Source of the DNA: Streptomyces alboniger
GTDB taxonomy: Bacteria; Actinomycetota; Actinomycetes; Streptomycetales; Streptomycetaceae
Direction of reading: 5' to 3'
Length of the DNA stretch: 64,000 nt
Assembly (NCBI RefSeq): GCF_008704395.1
Contig: NZ_CP023695.1
Coordinates: 5,828,001 to 5,892,000, forward strand
The notes under the pieces are model-generated. The model ran no database searches. It was given only the letters and a program-made list of their open reading frames with translations, and was not told where the DNA came from. Every line of letters starts with the position of its first letter. The first letter of the stretch is position 1. Both the position numbers and the translations under genes were made by a program. Below, piece by piece: positions 31,508 through 39,018 of this stretch.

Positions 31508-32458
31508 GTGCAGCGCTGGCGTGGCTTGGAGGACATCCCCCAGGACTGGGGGCGCAGCGTCGTCACCATCGGTTCCTACGACGGCGTACACCGCGGACAC
31601 CAGCTGATCATCGGCCGTGCCGTGGAGCGCGCCAGGGAGCTGGGCGTGCCCGCCGTCGTCGTCACCTTCGACCCGCACCCCAGCGAGGTCGTGCGCCCCG
31701 GCAGCCACCCGCCGCTGCTCGCCCCCCACCACCGGCGCGCCGAGCTGATGGCCGGCCTCGGCGTCGACGCGCTGCTGATCCTCCCCTTCACCTCCGAGTT
31801 CTCGAAGCTGTCGCCCGCCGACTTCGTGGTGAAGGTCCTCGTCGACAAGCTGCACGCGCGCGTGGTCGTCGAGGGCCCCAACTTCCGCTTCGGCCACAAG
31901 GCCGCGGGCAACGTCGACTTCCTCGCCGAACTCGGACGTACGTACGACTACGAAGTCGACGTCATCGACCTGTACGTGACCGGCGAGGCCGGAGCCGGCC
32001 AGCCCTTCTCCTCCACGCTGACCCGGCGCCTGGTCGCCGAGGGCGACGTGACGGGCGCCGCGGAGATCCTCGGCCGGCCGCACCGCGTCGAGGGCGTCGT
32101 CGTGCGAGGCGCCCAGCGCGGGCGCGAGCTGGGCTTCCCCACCGCCAACGTGGAGACCCTGCCGCACACCGCCATCCCCGCCGACGGCGTCTACGCCGGG
32201 TGGCTGCACGTCGAGGGCGAGGCGATGCCGGCGGCGATCTCCGTCGGGACGAATCCGCAGTTCGACGGGACCGAGCGGACCGTCGAGGCGTACGCGATCG
32301 ACCGCGTCGGCCTCGACCTGTACGGGCTGCACGTGGCCGTGGACTTCCTCGCCTTCGTGCGGGGCCAGGCGAAGTTCGACTCCATCGAGGCGTTGCTGGT
32401 CGCTATCGCGGATGACGTGAAGAAGGCTCGCGAGCTTATTTCGGGCGCGGGCGCCTAG
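31508..32458 (+). CDS. ribF: Bifunctional riboflavin kinase / FAD synthetase
   Basis: Phosphorylates riboflavin to FMN and adenylates FMN to FAD. The 316-residue protein has the N-terminal nucleotidyltransferase (GSYDGVHRGHQLIIGRAV, VVTFDPHPSEVV, VEGPNFRFGHKAAGNV, SSTLTRRLV) and the C-terminal flavokinase (GRELGFPTANVE, DGVYAGWLHVEG, SVGTNPQFDGTERTVEAYAID). GTG 31508 follows gaggag by 7 nt. It is convergent with the ABC-transporter operon across a large inverted repeat. Confidence 0.96.
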   Translation: MQRWRGLEDIPQDWGRSVVTIGSYDGVHRGHQLIIGRAVERARELGVPAVVVTFDPHPSEVVRPGSHPPLLAPHHRRAELMAGLGVDALLILPFTSEFSKLSPADFVVKVLVDKLHARVVVEGPNFRFGHKAAGNVDFLAELGRTYDYEVDVIDLYVTGEAGAGQPFSSTLTRRLVAEGDVTGAAEILGRPHRVEGVVVRGAQRGRELGFPTANVETLPHTAIPADGVYAGWLHVEGEAMPAAISVGTNPQFDGTERTVEAYAIDRVGLDLYGLHVAVDFLAFVRGQAKFDSIEALLVAIADDVKKARELISGAGA

Positions 32459-32506
32459 TTCGCTTCCTAGGGGGCGTGGGCTCATACGTCGCCGCGGGCG
32501 CGCTGT

Positions 32507-32588
32507 GGTTGCTCGCGCAGTTCCCCGCGCCCCTGACGGGGCCCAGCTGAGCGCCCCTTAAGGGGCGCGGGGAACTCCGCGACAAGCC
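32507..32588. repeat. Inverted pair of the dispersed repeat, bidirectional terminator at convergent gene ends
   Basis: 32507-32534 is an inverted copy of the element also seen at 17767-17795, and 32560-32588 is a direct copy. Together they form a large stem of roughly 27 bp. A perfect 18-bp palindrome, gcgccccttaaggggcgc, lies within (32551-32568). It sits between ribF (+) and the ABC operon (-), so it probably ends both transcripts. Confidence 0.75.
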
Positions 32589-32615
32589 CCCGCCGGCGGC
32601 CGGCCGAGAACGAAC

Positions 32616-33617
32616 CTAGGGCGCCCCGCCAGCAGCCGCCCAGTGACAGGCGACCTGCGTCTCGCCGCGCCCCGAGAGCACCGCCAGATCCTCCCCGCGG
32701 CACCGGCCCGCCACGCCGGCCCGCTCCGCCTCGCCGGAGGCAAGCACCTGGCACCGCGCGTGGAACCGGCAGCCCCCCGGGATGCGGGAGGGATCCGGCG
32801 GCTCACCCGTGAGCACCACCGGGTCACCGGGAGCCTCCGGAAGGACCGACAACAGGGCCTGTGTATAGGGATGCTGAGGTGCCGTCAGCACCTCCTCCAC
32901 CGTGCCGGTCTCGACGATCCGGCCCAGATACATCACCGCCACCCGATCGGCGATGTTCCACGCGAGGCCCAGATCGTGCGTCACCACCAGCGCGGACAGC
33001 CCCAGTTCATCCCGCAGCCGCAGCAGCAGCGCGAGGATCTCCCCGCGTACGGACGCGTCGAGGGAGGCCACCGGCTCGTCGGCGACGATCAGTTCGGGTT
33101 CGAGGACCAGCGCGCCCGCGATGACGACACGCTGACGCTGGCCCCCCGACAGCTCGTGCGGGTAGCGCAGGAAGAAGCGGTCCGGCGGGCGCAGCCCGGC
33201 CCGGGACAGCGCCTCGGCGACCGCCGCCCGCTCGTCACCCGCGTACCCGTGGATGCGCAGCCCCTCGGCCACGGCCTCGTACACCGTGTGCCGGGGATTG
33301 AGCGAGCCGCTGGGATCCTGGAGCACCAGCTGGACCCGCTTGCGGTACGCCTTGAGGGCGCGTCCCGCGTAGTCCAGCGGCCTGCCCGCGAAGGTCACCG
33401 CGCCGGAGGTCGGCGGCACCAGGCCGAGCAGTGATCGGGCGAGCGTCGTCTTGCCGCAGCCCGACTCGCCGACCAGGGCGACGATCTCGCCGCCCTTGAT
33501 GTCGAGGTCGACGCCGTCCACCGCCCGTGCGGTCGGCGCGCCCCGGCGGCCGGGGAAGGCGATGTGCAGACCGGTGGCGGACAGCAGAGGGCCGCCTCCC
33601 GGCTCGGGGGTGGTCAT
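32616..33617 (-). CDS. Peptide/nickel-type ABC transporter ATP-binding protein (DppF/OppF type)
   Basis: A cytoplasmic ATPase subunit of 333 residues. Walker A is GESGCGKTT, the signature LSGGQRQR, Walker B LIVADEPVASLD, and the H-loop VVTHDL. The C-terminal oligopeptide-transporter extension HPYTQALLSVLPEAPGD is followed by GGCRFHARC. ATG 33617 follows gaggagccgcgc. It is the last gene of the five-gene importer operon, 29 nt after the DppD-type gene. Confidence 0.92.
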   Translation of the reverse strand: MTTPEPGGGPLLSATGLHIAFPGRRGAPTARAVDGVDLDIKGGEIVALVGESGCGKTTLARSLLGLVPPTSGAVTFAGRPLDYAGRALKAYRKRVQLVLQDPSGSLNPRHTVYEAVAEGLRIHGYAGDERAAVAEALSRAGLRPPDRFFLRYPHELSGGQRQRVVIAGALVLEPELIVADEPVASLDASVRGEILALLLRLRDELGLSALVVTHDLGLAWNIADRVAVMYLGRIVETGTVEEVLTAPQHPYTQALLSVLPEAPGDPVVLTGEPPDPSRIPGGCRFHARCQVLASGEAERAGVAGRCRGEDLAVLSGRGETQVACHWAAAGGAP

Positions 33618-33646
33618 GCGCGGCTCCTCGTCACGGATGCTCCGGG

Positions 33647-34708
33647 TCACGGCGTACGCTCCGCCGTCGTCGGCGCCGAAGTGGGCTGCGCCGGGAGCGG
33701 CGCGCCCGCGTGGACGCACGCCGCGCGGTGCTGCGGGCCCGCCTCCCGCAGGGCCTGGTCCTCGGTCGCGCAGGCGTCCAGGGCGACCGGGCAGCGCGGA
33801 TGGAACGTACAGCCCGAAGGGAGCGCCGACGGGTCGGGCGGGTCACCTGGCAGCCCGCGCGGCGCGAACCGGGAAGCGGGGTCGCCGATCCGGGGGAAGG
33901 CCGCGGACAGCGCCTTGCCGTAGGGGTGCCGGGCGTTCTCGTAGACCTGCGTGGCCGGGCCCTCCTCGACGACCCGGCCCGCGTACATCACCGCGAGCCG
34001 GTCGCAGGTGTCGGAGAGCACTGCCAGGTCGTGGCTGATCATCATCAGTCCGAGGTCCTGCTCGGACACCAGCTGTTCGATCAGGCGCAGGATCTGGGCC
34101 TGGATCATCACATCGAGCGCGGTGGTCGGCTCGTCCGCGATGATCAGGCGTGGGTCGCAGGCCAGCGCCATGGCGATCATGACGCGCTGGCGCTGGCCGC
34201 CGGACAGCTCGTGCGGATACGCCTCGGCGCGGGCGGCGGGCAGTCCCACGTGTTCGAGGAGTTCGCCGGCCTTCCTCCTGGCGCCCGCCTGCGTGGCCTT
34301 CTTGTGCAGCAGGATCGGCTCGGCGATCTGGTCGCCGATGCGGTGCACGGCGTTCAGCGAGTGCATCGCACCCTGGAAGACGATCGAGGCGCCCGCCCAG
34401 CGCACCGCGCGGACCCGGCCCCACTTCATGGTGAGGACGTCCTCGCCGTCCAGCAGGATCTCGCCGGACACCTTCGACCCCGGGGGCAGCAGCCGCAGCA
34501 GGGCGAGCGCCAGCGTGGACTTGCCGCAGCCAGACTCGCCGGCGACGCCGAGCTTCTGCCCGGCGTCGACGTGGAGGTTCACGCCCCGGATGGCGGCGGC
34601 GCCGTTCGCGTACGTCACTTCGAGATCGCGCACGTCGAGGAGGCGGTGGGGCTCGTCGCTCTTGTGTACGTCGGTCCTGCGCGTGTCGTTCGGGTGTACG
34701 TCGTTCAA
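33647..34708 (-). CDS. Peptide/nickel-type ABC transporter ATP-binding protein (DppD/OppD type)
   Basis: The partner ATPase, 353 residues. It has Walker A GESGCGKST, the signature ELSGGQRQRVMIAMAL, Walker B LIIADEPTTALDV, and the C-terminal HPYGKALSAAFPRIGD and GCTFHPRCP. No ATG or GTG is available near the domain start. The TTG at 34708 overlaps the TGA of the permease gene (TTGA), so coupled re-initiation at a TTG is likely. It acts as a heterodimer with the next subunit. Confidence 0.9.
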   Translation of the reverse strand: MNDVHPNDTRRTDVHKSDEPHRLLDVRDLEVTYANGAAAIRGVNLHVDAGQKLGVAGESGCGKSTLALALLRLLPPGSKVSGEILLDGEDVLTMKWGRVRAVRWAGASIVFQGAMHSLNAVHRIGDQIAEPILLHKKATQAGARRKAGELLEHVGLPAARAEAYPHELSGGQRQRVMIAMALACDPRLIIADEPTTALDVMIQAQILRLIEQLVSEQDLGLMMISHDLAVLSDTCDRLAVMYAGRVVEEGPATQVYENARHPYGKALSAAFPRIGDPASRFAPRGLPGDPPDPSALPSGCTFHPRCPVALDACATEDQALREAGPQHRAACVHAGAPLPAQPTSAPTTAERTP

Positions 34709-35655
34709 CGGGTTGCCCCCAGCCTGGGGTTGAGCACGGATTCCACGGCACGGCCGCACAGTGTGAACGCCAGTGCGACGATCGCGATGGCGAGGCCGGG
34801 CGGGGCGAGGTACCACCAGTGACCGGCGCTGACCGCGCCCGCCTCGCGCGCGTCCTGGAGGAGGCCGCCCCACGACACGCTCGTCGGGTCGCCGAGGCCG
34901 AGGAACGCCAGCGTGGCCTCGGTGAGGATCGCGCCGGAGATGACGAGGGTCGTCTGCGCGAGGACGAGCGGCATGACGTTGGGCAGCACGTGGCGCGCCA
35001 TGACGTGGCCGTGGCCGCCGCCGAGCGCCTGCGCCCGCTCGATGTACGGGCGCGACTCGACCGCGAGGGTCTGCGCGCGGACCAGCCGGGCCGTCGTCGG
35101 CCAGGTCGTCACACCGATCGCCAGGATGATCGTCCAGATGGAGCGGGACATCACGGAGGCCAGCGCGATGGCGAGCACCAGCGTCGGCATCACCAGGAAC
35201 CAGTCGGTGACGCGCATGATCACCGTCGAGTACCAGCCCTTGAAGTGGCCCGCCGTGATCCCGACGAGGGTGCCGATGGCCACGGACAGCACGGCGGCGA
35301 GCAGTCCCACGGACAGGGAGATCCGCGCGCCCCACACCAGCAGGCCCAGCAGTCCGCGCCCGAACTGGTCCGTGCCGAGCGGGAATTCACCGCTCGGCGA
35401 CTCCATCGGATCGCCCGGCGCGGCGGTCACGCTCTGCGCGTCCGATCCCACGAGCAGCGGCGCGAAGACCGCGGCGAGGGCGATCAGGACGAGCGCGGCG
35501 AGCCCGAAGAGCCCGGCCTTGTGGGTGCGGTACTCCCGCCAGAAGCGTGCCACCGAGTGCCGGCGGCGGGTCCAGCTGAGGGACCGCGCGCTCTTCCCCG
35601 GGGCGGAGGGCCCGGCCGGGGCGGCCGGCGTCGTCGGTGCGGATTCGGTCGTCAT
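34705..35655 (-). CDS. Peptide-type ABC transporter permease (DppC/OppC type)
   Basis: An inner-membrane channel subunit of 316 residues with an N-terminal OppC-like region (FWREYRTHKAGLFGLAALVL). The six helices include the BPD permease EAA-type loop near RAQTLAVESRPYIERAQALG. LGTDQFGRGLLGLLVWGARIS is the conserved periplasmic/loop motif of this family in part. Its ATG overlaps the stop of the upstream permease (ATGA), and its stop overlaps the DppD-type start. Confidence 0.92.
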   Translation of the reverse strand: MTTESAPTTPAAPAGPSAPGKSARSLSWTRRRHSVARFWREYRTHKAGLFGLAALVLIALAAVFAPLLVGSDAQSVTAAPGDPMESPSGEFPLGTDQFGRGLLGLLVWGARISLSVGLLAAVLSVAIGTLVGITAGHFKGWYSTVIMRVTDWFLVMPTLVLAIALASVMSRSIWTIILAIGVTTWPTTARLVRAQTLAVESRPYIERAQALGGGHGHVMARHVLPNVMPLVLAQTTLVISGAILTEATLAFLGLGDPTSVSWGGLLQDAREAGAVSAGHWWYLAPPGLAIAIVALAFTLCGRAVESVLNPRLGATR

Positions 35656-36746
35656 CGGCCCACCCGGGGATCGAGCAGCGGATAGATCACGTCGGCCAGG
35701 GTGTTCATCAGGATCACCGCGGTGGAGAAGACGAAGAACAGCCCCTGCACCAGTGGCAGATCGGGCACGCTCAACGCCTGGTAGAAGAGCCCGCCGAGCC
35801 CCGGCCAGGAGAAGACGGTCTCGACGAGGATCGCGCCCGCCACCACCGTGCCGAGATTGACGAACATCAGCGTGACGGTCGGCAGCATCGCGTTCGGGAC
35901 GGCGTGCCTGCGGCGCACGAGGTCGTCGCGGAGCCCCTTGGCGCGGGCGGTCGTCAGATAGTCGCTGCCCATCTCGTCCAGGAGGGACGACCGCATGACG
36001 AGCAGCGTCTGCGCGTACCCGACGGCGACCAGCGTGATCACGGGAAGCACCATGTGGTGCGCGACATCGACGACGTACGCGAACCCGGTCTCGCCCCCGG
36101 ACTCCAGACCACCGGTCGGGAACAGCCCGGGGATCGGCCCGACCCCCACCGCGAAGGTGATGATCAGCAGCAGTCCGAGCCAGAACGACGGCACCGAGTA
36201 GAGCGTCAGGGCGAGCCCGGTGTTGAAGCGGTCGCCCAGCTTGCCGTTGCGCCAGGCGGTGCGCGTGCCGAGCCAGATGCCGATGAGCGTATAGAGGATG
36301 TACGCCGTTCCGGTGAGCAGGAGCGTCGCGGGCAGGGCCTCGGTGATCTTCTCCATCACGGGGGCGTGGAACTGGTACGACGTACCGAAGTCGCCGCTCA
36401 GGACCTTGCCGGTGTAGTCCCAGAACTGGGCCATGACCGGCTTGTCGAGGCCGAACTCCGCGCGCATCGCGGCGAGTTGCTCGGCCGAGACGCGCTTGCC
36501 GCCCGTCATCTGCTTGACGGGGTCACCGGGGATGAGCCGGAAGAGGAAGAAGCTGGTGACGAGCACGGCGTACAGCGACACGATCGCGCCGCCGAGCTTG
36601 CCCGCCACATAGAGGAGATAGGCGCGGGTGTTGCGGGCCCGTGGCCCGCGGGCCGACGACGGCCCGGCCTGCGCCGGGTCGCCGTCGGCCCCGGGGCCCA
36701 GGGGACCCTCGGTGTCGAGCAGTGCGGGGTTGCTGTCAGCGGTCAT
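35652..36746 (-). CDS. Peptide-type ABC transporter permease (DppB/OppB type)
   Basis: The second channel subunit, 364 residues. The N-terminus is a Pro/Gly-rich cytoplasmic extension of about 40 residues, longer than usual. The DppB hallmarks FRLIPGDPVKQMTGG and the EAA-like loop DYLTTARAKGLRDDLVRRRH follow. The ATG lies 3 nt after the stop of the substrate-binding protein gene. Confidence 0.92.
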   Translation of the reverse strand: MTADSNPALLDTEGPLGPGADGDPAQAGPSSARGPRARNTRAYLLYVAGKLGGAIVSLYAVLVTSFFLFRLIPGDPVKQMTGGKRVSAEQLAAMRAEFGLDKPVMAQFWDYTGKVLSGDFGTSYQFHAPVMEKITEALPATLLLTGTAYILYTLIGIWLGTRTAWRNGKLGDRFNTGLALTLYSVPSFWLGLLLIITFAVGVGPIPGLFPTGGLESGGETGFAYVVDVAHHMVLPVITLVAVGYAQTLLVMRSSLLDEMGSDYLTTARAKGLRDDLVRRRHAVPNAMLPTVTLMFVNLGTVVAGAILVETVFSWPGLGGLFYQALSVPDLPLVQGLFFVFSTAVILMNTLADVIYPLLDPRVGR

Positions 36747-36749
36747 GCG

Positions 36750-38681
36750 TTACTCGCGGTCCTCTGCGGTAGAACGGCGGCGCAGGGCGAACAGGACTCC
36801 GCCGCCCACGAGCACCACCGCGGCAGCGGCGATACCGATGATGACACCGGTCGAGCTGCCGTCCTTGGAGGAACTCTTCCCATCCGCGGGCACGGCCGAC
36901 CACCAGCTCCAATATCCATCCTGGCCGTAGATGTTGCCCGCGTCCTTCGGCATGGTGGTGATGGACTTGATCTGGTCGGTGCGGTAGGCCTCGACGGCGT
37001 TCGGGTACGCGAGGACGTTCATATAGCCCGAGTCGTACAGCCACGACTGCATCCGCTTGACGATGGCGGCCCGCTTGTCCGGGTCGTACTCGGCGAGCTG
37101 CTTCTCGTACAGCTCGTCGAACTTCTTGTCGCAGATGAAGTTGTCCGTGGCGGCGCTCTCCTTGGCCTTCACCGGCAGCGCGGCGCAGGTGTGGATGCCG
37201 AGGACGAAGTCCGGGTCGGGGTTGACGGACCAGCCGTCGAAGGCGAGGTCGTACTCGCCCGCGTACCAGGGCACGGAGACGTCATCGAGGCAGTCGACCT
37301 TGAGCCCGATGCCGAGATCGCCCCACCACTCCTTCAGGTACTTGCCCACCGCCTTGTCATTGGGGTCGGTGGCGTGGCACAGAATGCGCAGGTCCAGCGG
37401 CTTGCCGTCCTTGCCGACGCGCTTGCCGTCACCGTTCTTCTCGTACCCGGCCTCGTCGAGGAGCCGGGCGGCCTTCTTCGGGTCGTACGTCAGCTCCTGC
37501 TCGGCGGAGGGCTTCCAGGCGTACTGGGAGAACCGCGGCGGGATGTACCCGGCTCCCACGACGGCGTTGCCCTGGAACACCTTGTCGACGAGCGCCTCGC
37601 GGTCGACGGAGAGGAACAGTGCCTGACGGACCTTCTTGTCCAGCAGCGCCGGGTGCCCGTCGCCGAACTTCTTCCCGTCCCTCGTCTTCGCGCCGGGGTT
37701 GGTGGCGATGGCGAAGAAACGCCGCCCCGGACCCTCGTTGACCTTGACGTTCTCCACGTTCTCCAGGGATTTGGCCTGGGCCGGGGTGAGCGCGGGCTGC
37801 CCGGCGACGAACGACACCTCGCCCTTCCTGAGGGCAGAGACGGCCGCGTCCTGGTCCTTGTACGTCTTGAAGACCAGCTCGTCGAACTTGGGCGCGCCGC
37901 GCCAGAAGCCCTTGTTGGCCTTGAGCCGCACGTACTGGTCGACCTTGTAGTCCGTCAGGATGAACGGGCCGTTGCCGACGACGGGGAAGTCCTTGTCGTT
38001 GTTGAACTTCGAGATGTCGTCGACCTTCTCCCAGACGTGCTTGGGGAGGATCGGCACGTCGAGGGCGGCCATGGTGGCCTGCGGCTTCTTCAGCTCGATG
38101 ACCAGCTTGGTGGGGCTGGGGGCGGTCACCTTCTTGAAGTTGGTGACGAAGTTGGAGTTCGCGGTGGCGGTGCCCTCCTTGGACATCACCTTGTTGAACG
38201 TCCAGGCGGCGTCCTCGGCGGTCGCCTGCTTCCCGTCCGACCACTTGGAGTCGTCCCGGATGGTGTAGGTCCAGGTCAGCTTGTCGGCGGAGGGCTTCCA
38301 CTCGGTGGCGAACCCGGCGATCGCCTTGTTGTCCTTGGCGTCGTAGTTCGTCAGATACTCGTACGTCAGCCGGTGGATGCTGGTGCTGAGCAGCCGCTGG
38401 GCGAGGAAGGGACTGAGCGAGTCGACGCTCTGCGCCACGGCGACGGTGAGGACCTTCTTGTCCCCGTCGCCCTTGGCCTCGGCCTGCTGCGGGGCCGGAT
38501 TGAGCGGCGTGGCGAGACCGGCCGTAAGGGTGAACGCGGCGGCGCTTCCGGCTAGCGCGAGCCTCAGGTGGCGGCGGGGGCGGGGACCGCAGGGGCGACG
38601 GGGGGCGGTCGTCTTCGGGACTGCCAGGACTGCCGGGACTGCCAGGACTGGTGCTCTGCCGTGCTGATCTTGTGTGTCCAT
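36750..38681 (-). CDS. Membrane-anchored extracellular solute-binding protein (SBP family 5)
   Basis: Captures the ligand (probably oligopeptides) outside the membrane. The 643-residue protein has a positively charged N-terminus and a signal segment near residues 45-62 (SAAAFTLTAGLATPL) without a lipobox Cys. The family-5 core has SPFLAQRLLSTSIHRLTYE, TIRDDSKWSDGKQATAEDAA and VGNGPFILTDY. The C-terminus is a transmembrane helix (VIIGIAAAAVVLVGGGVLF) ending in RRRS, so it appears tethered by its C-terminus instead of lipidated. A VLAVPAVLAVP duplication lies in the leader. ATG 38681 follows gaggt by about 9 nt. It is the first gene of the importer operon. Confidence 0.88.
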   Translation of the reverse strand: MDTQDQHGRAPVLAVPAVLAVPKTTAPRRPCGPRPRRHLRLALAGSAAAFTLTAGLATPLNPAPQQAEAKGDGDKKVLTVAVAQSVDSLSPFLAQRLLSTSIHRLTYEYLTNYDAKDNKAIAGFATEWKPSADKLTWTYTIRDDSKWSDGKQATAEDAAWTFNKVMSKEGTATANSNFVTNFKKVTAPSPTKLVIELKKPQATMAALDVPILPKHVWEKVDDISKFNNDKDFPVVGNGPFILTDYKVDQYVRLKANKGFWRGAPKFDELVFKTYKDQDAAVSALRKGEVSFVAGQPALTPAQAKSLENVENVKVNEGPGRRFFAIATNPGAKTRDGKKFGDGHPALLDKKVRQALFLSVDREALVDKVFQGNAVVGAGYIPPRFSQYAWKPSAEQELTYDPKKAARLLDEAGYEKNGDGKRVGKDGKPLDLRILCHATDPNDKAVGKYLKEWWGDLGIGLKVDCLDDVSVPWYAGEYDLAFDGWSVNPDPDFVLGIHTCAALPVKAKESAATDNFICDKKFDELYEKQLAEYDPDKRAAIVKRMQSWLYDSGYMNVLAYPNAVEAYRTDQIKSITTMPKDAGNIYGQDGYWSWWSAVPADGKSSSKDGSSTGVIIGIAAAAVVLVGGGVLFALRRRSTAEDRE

Positions 38682-38719
38682 GGGTCGGTGACCTCGCGTC
38701 ATCGCTCGCGCAGGGATGG

Positions 38720-38761
38720 CTGGTTGCACGCTGGTTGATCAAGGAACGTCAGCTGGTTGAT
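38720..38761 (-). promoter_or_regulatory. Phased CTGGTTG repeats upstream of the importer operon
   Basis: ctggttgca at 38720, ctggttgat at 38731 and ctggttgat at 38753 are spaced 11 and 22 bp apart, on one face of the helix, 39-80 nt before the first gene. They are a candidate operator. The 337-nt gap 38682-39018 otherwise holds only the terminator at 38971-39000. Confidence 0.45.
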
Positions 38762-38970
38762 GTGTGTGTTTACCAGCGCCGGTCTGGACGAGTCAACGGC
38801 AGGTGAACCCCATGTGGCCTGCGGAAATAACGAGTTGACGGCGATTCCGAGAACGATTTCACCCCCGATTTCACCCGCATTGGTCAAGACCTCTGAAGGG
38901 TGGCTGGTGAGGGGGTGACGGTGGGGCGTTCACCGCTGGGGCGGGCTCCTCCTGGGGGGCGGTACGCGAA

Positions 38971-39000
38971 CGGGCCCGCGCCGAGAACGGCACGGGCCCG
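38971..39000 (-). terminator. Terminator of the leftward T7SS operon
   Basis: A 13-bp stem with one G-U pair on the minus strand (38971-38983 with 38988-39000) and a 4-nt loop, 19 nt after the stop of the ParA/MinD-like ATPase gene. Confidence 0.75.
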
Positions 39001-39018
39001 CTGATCGAGCGACGGGGC

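Noticed and set aside
35637..38555. 972-codon plus-strand frame opposite the ABC importer genes
   Set aside because: It runs antisense across the solute-binding protein and permease genes, which have clear family motifs and operon overlaps.
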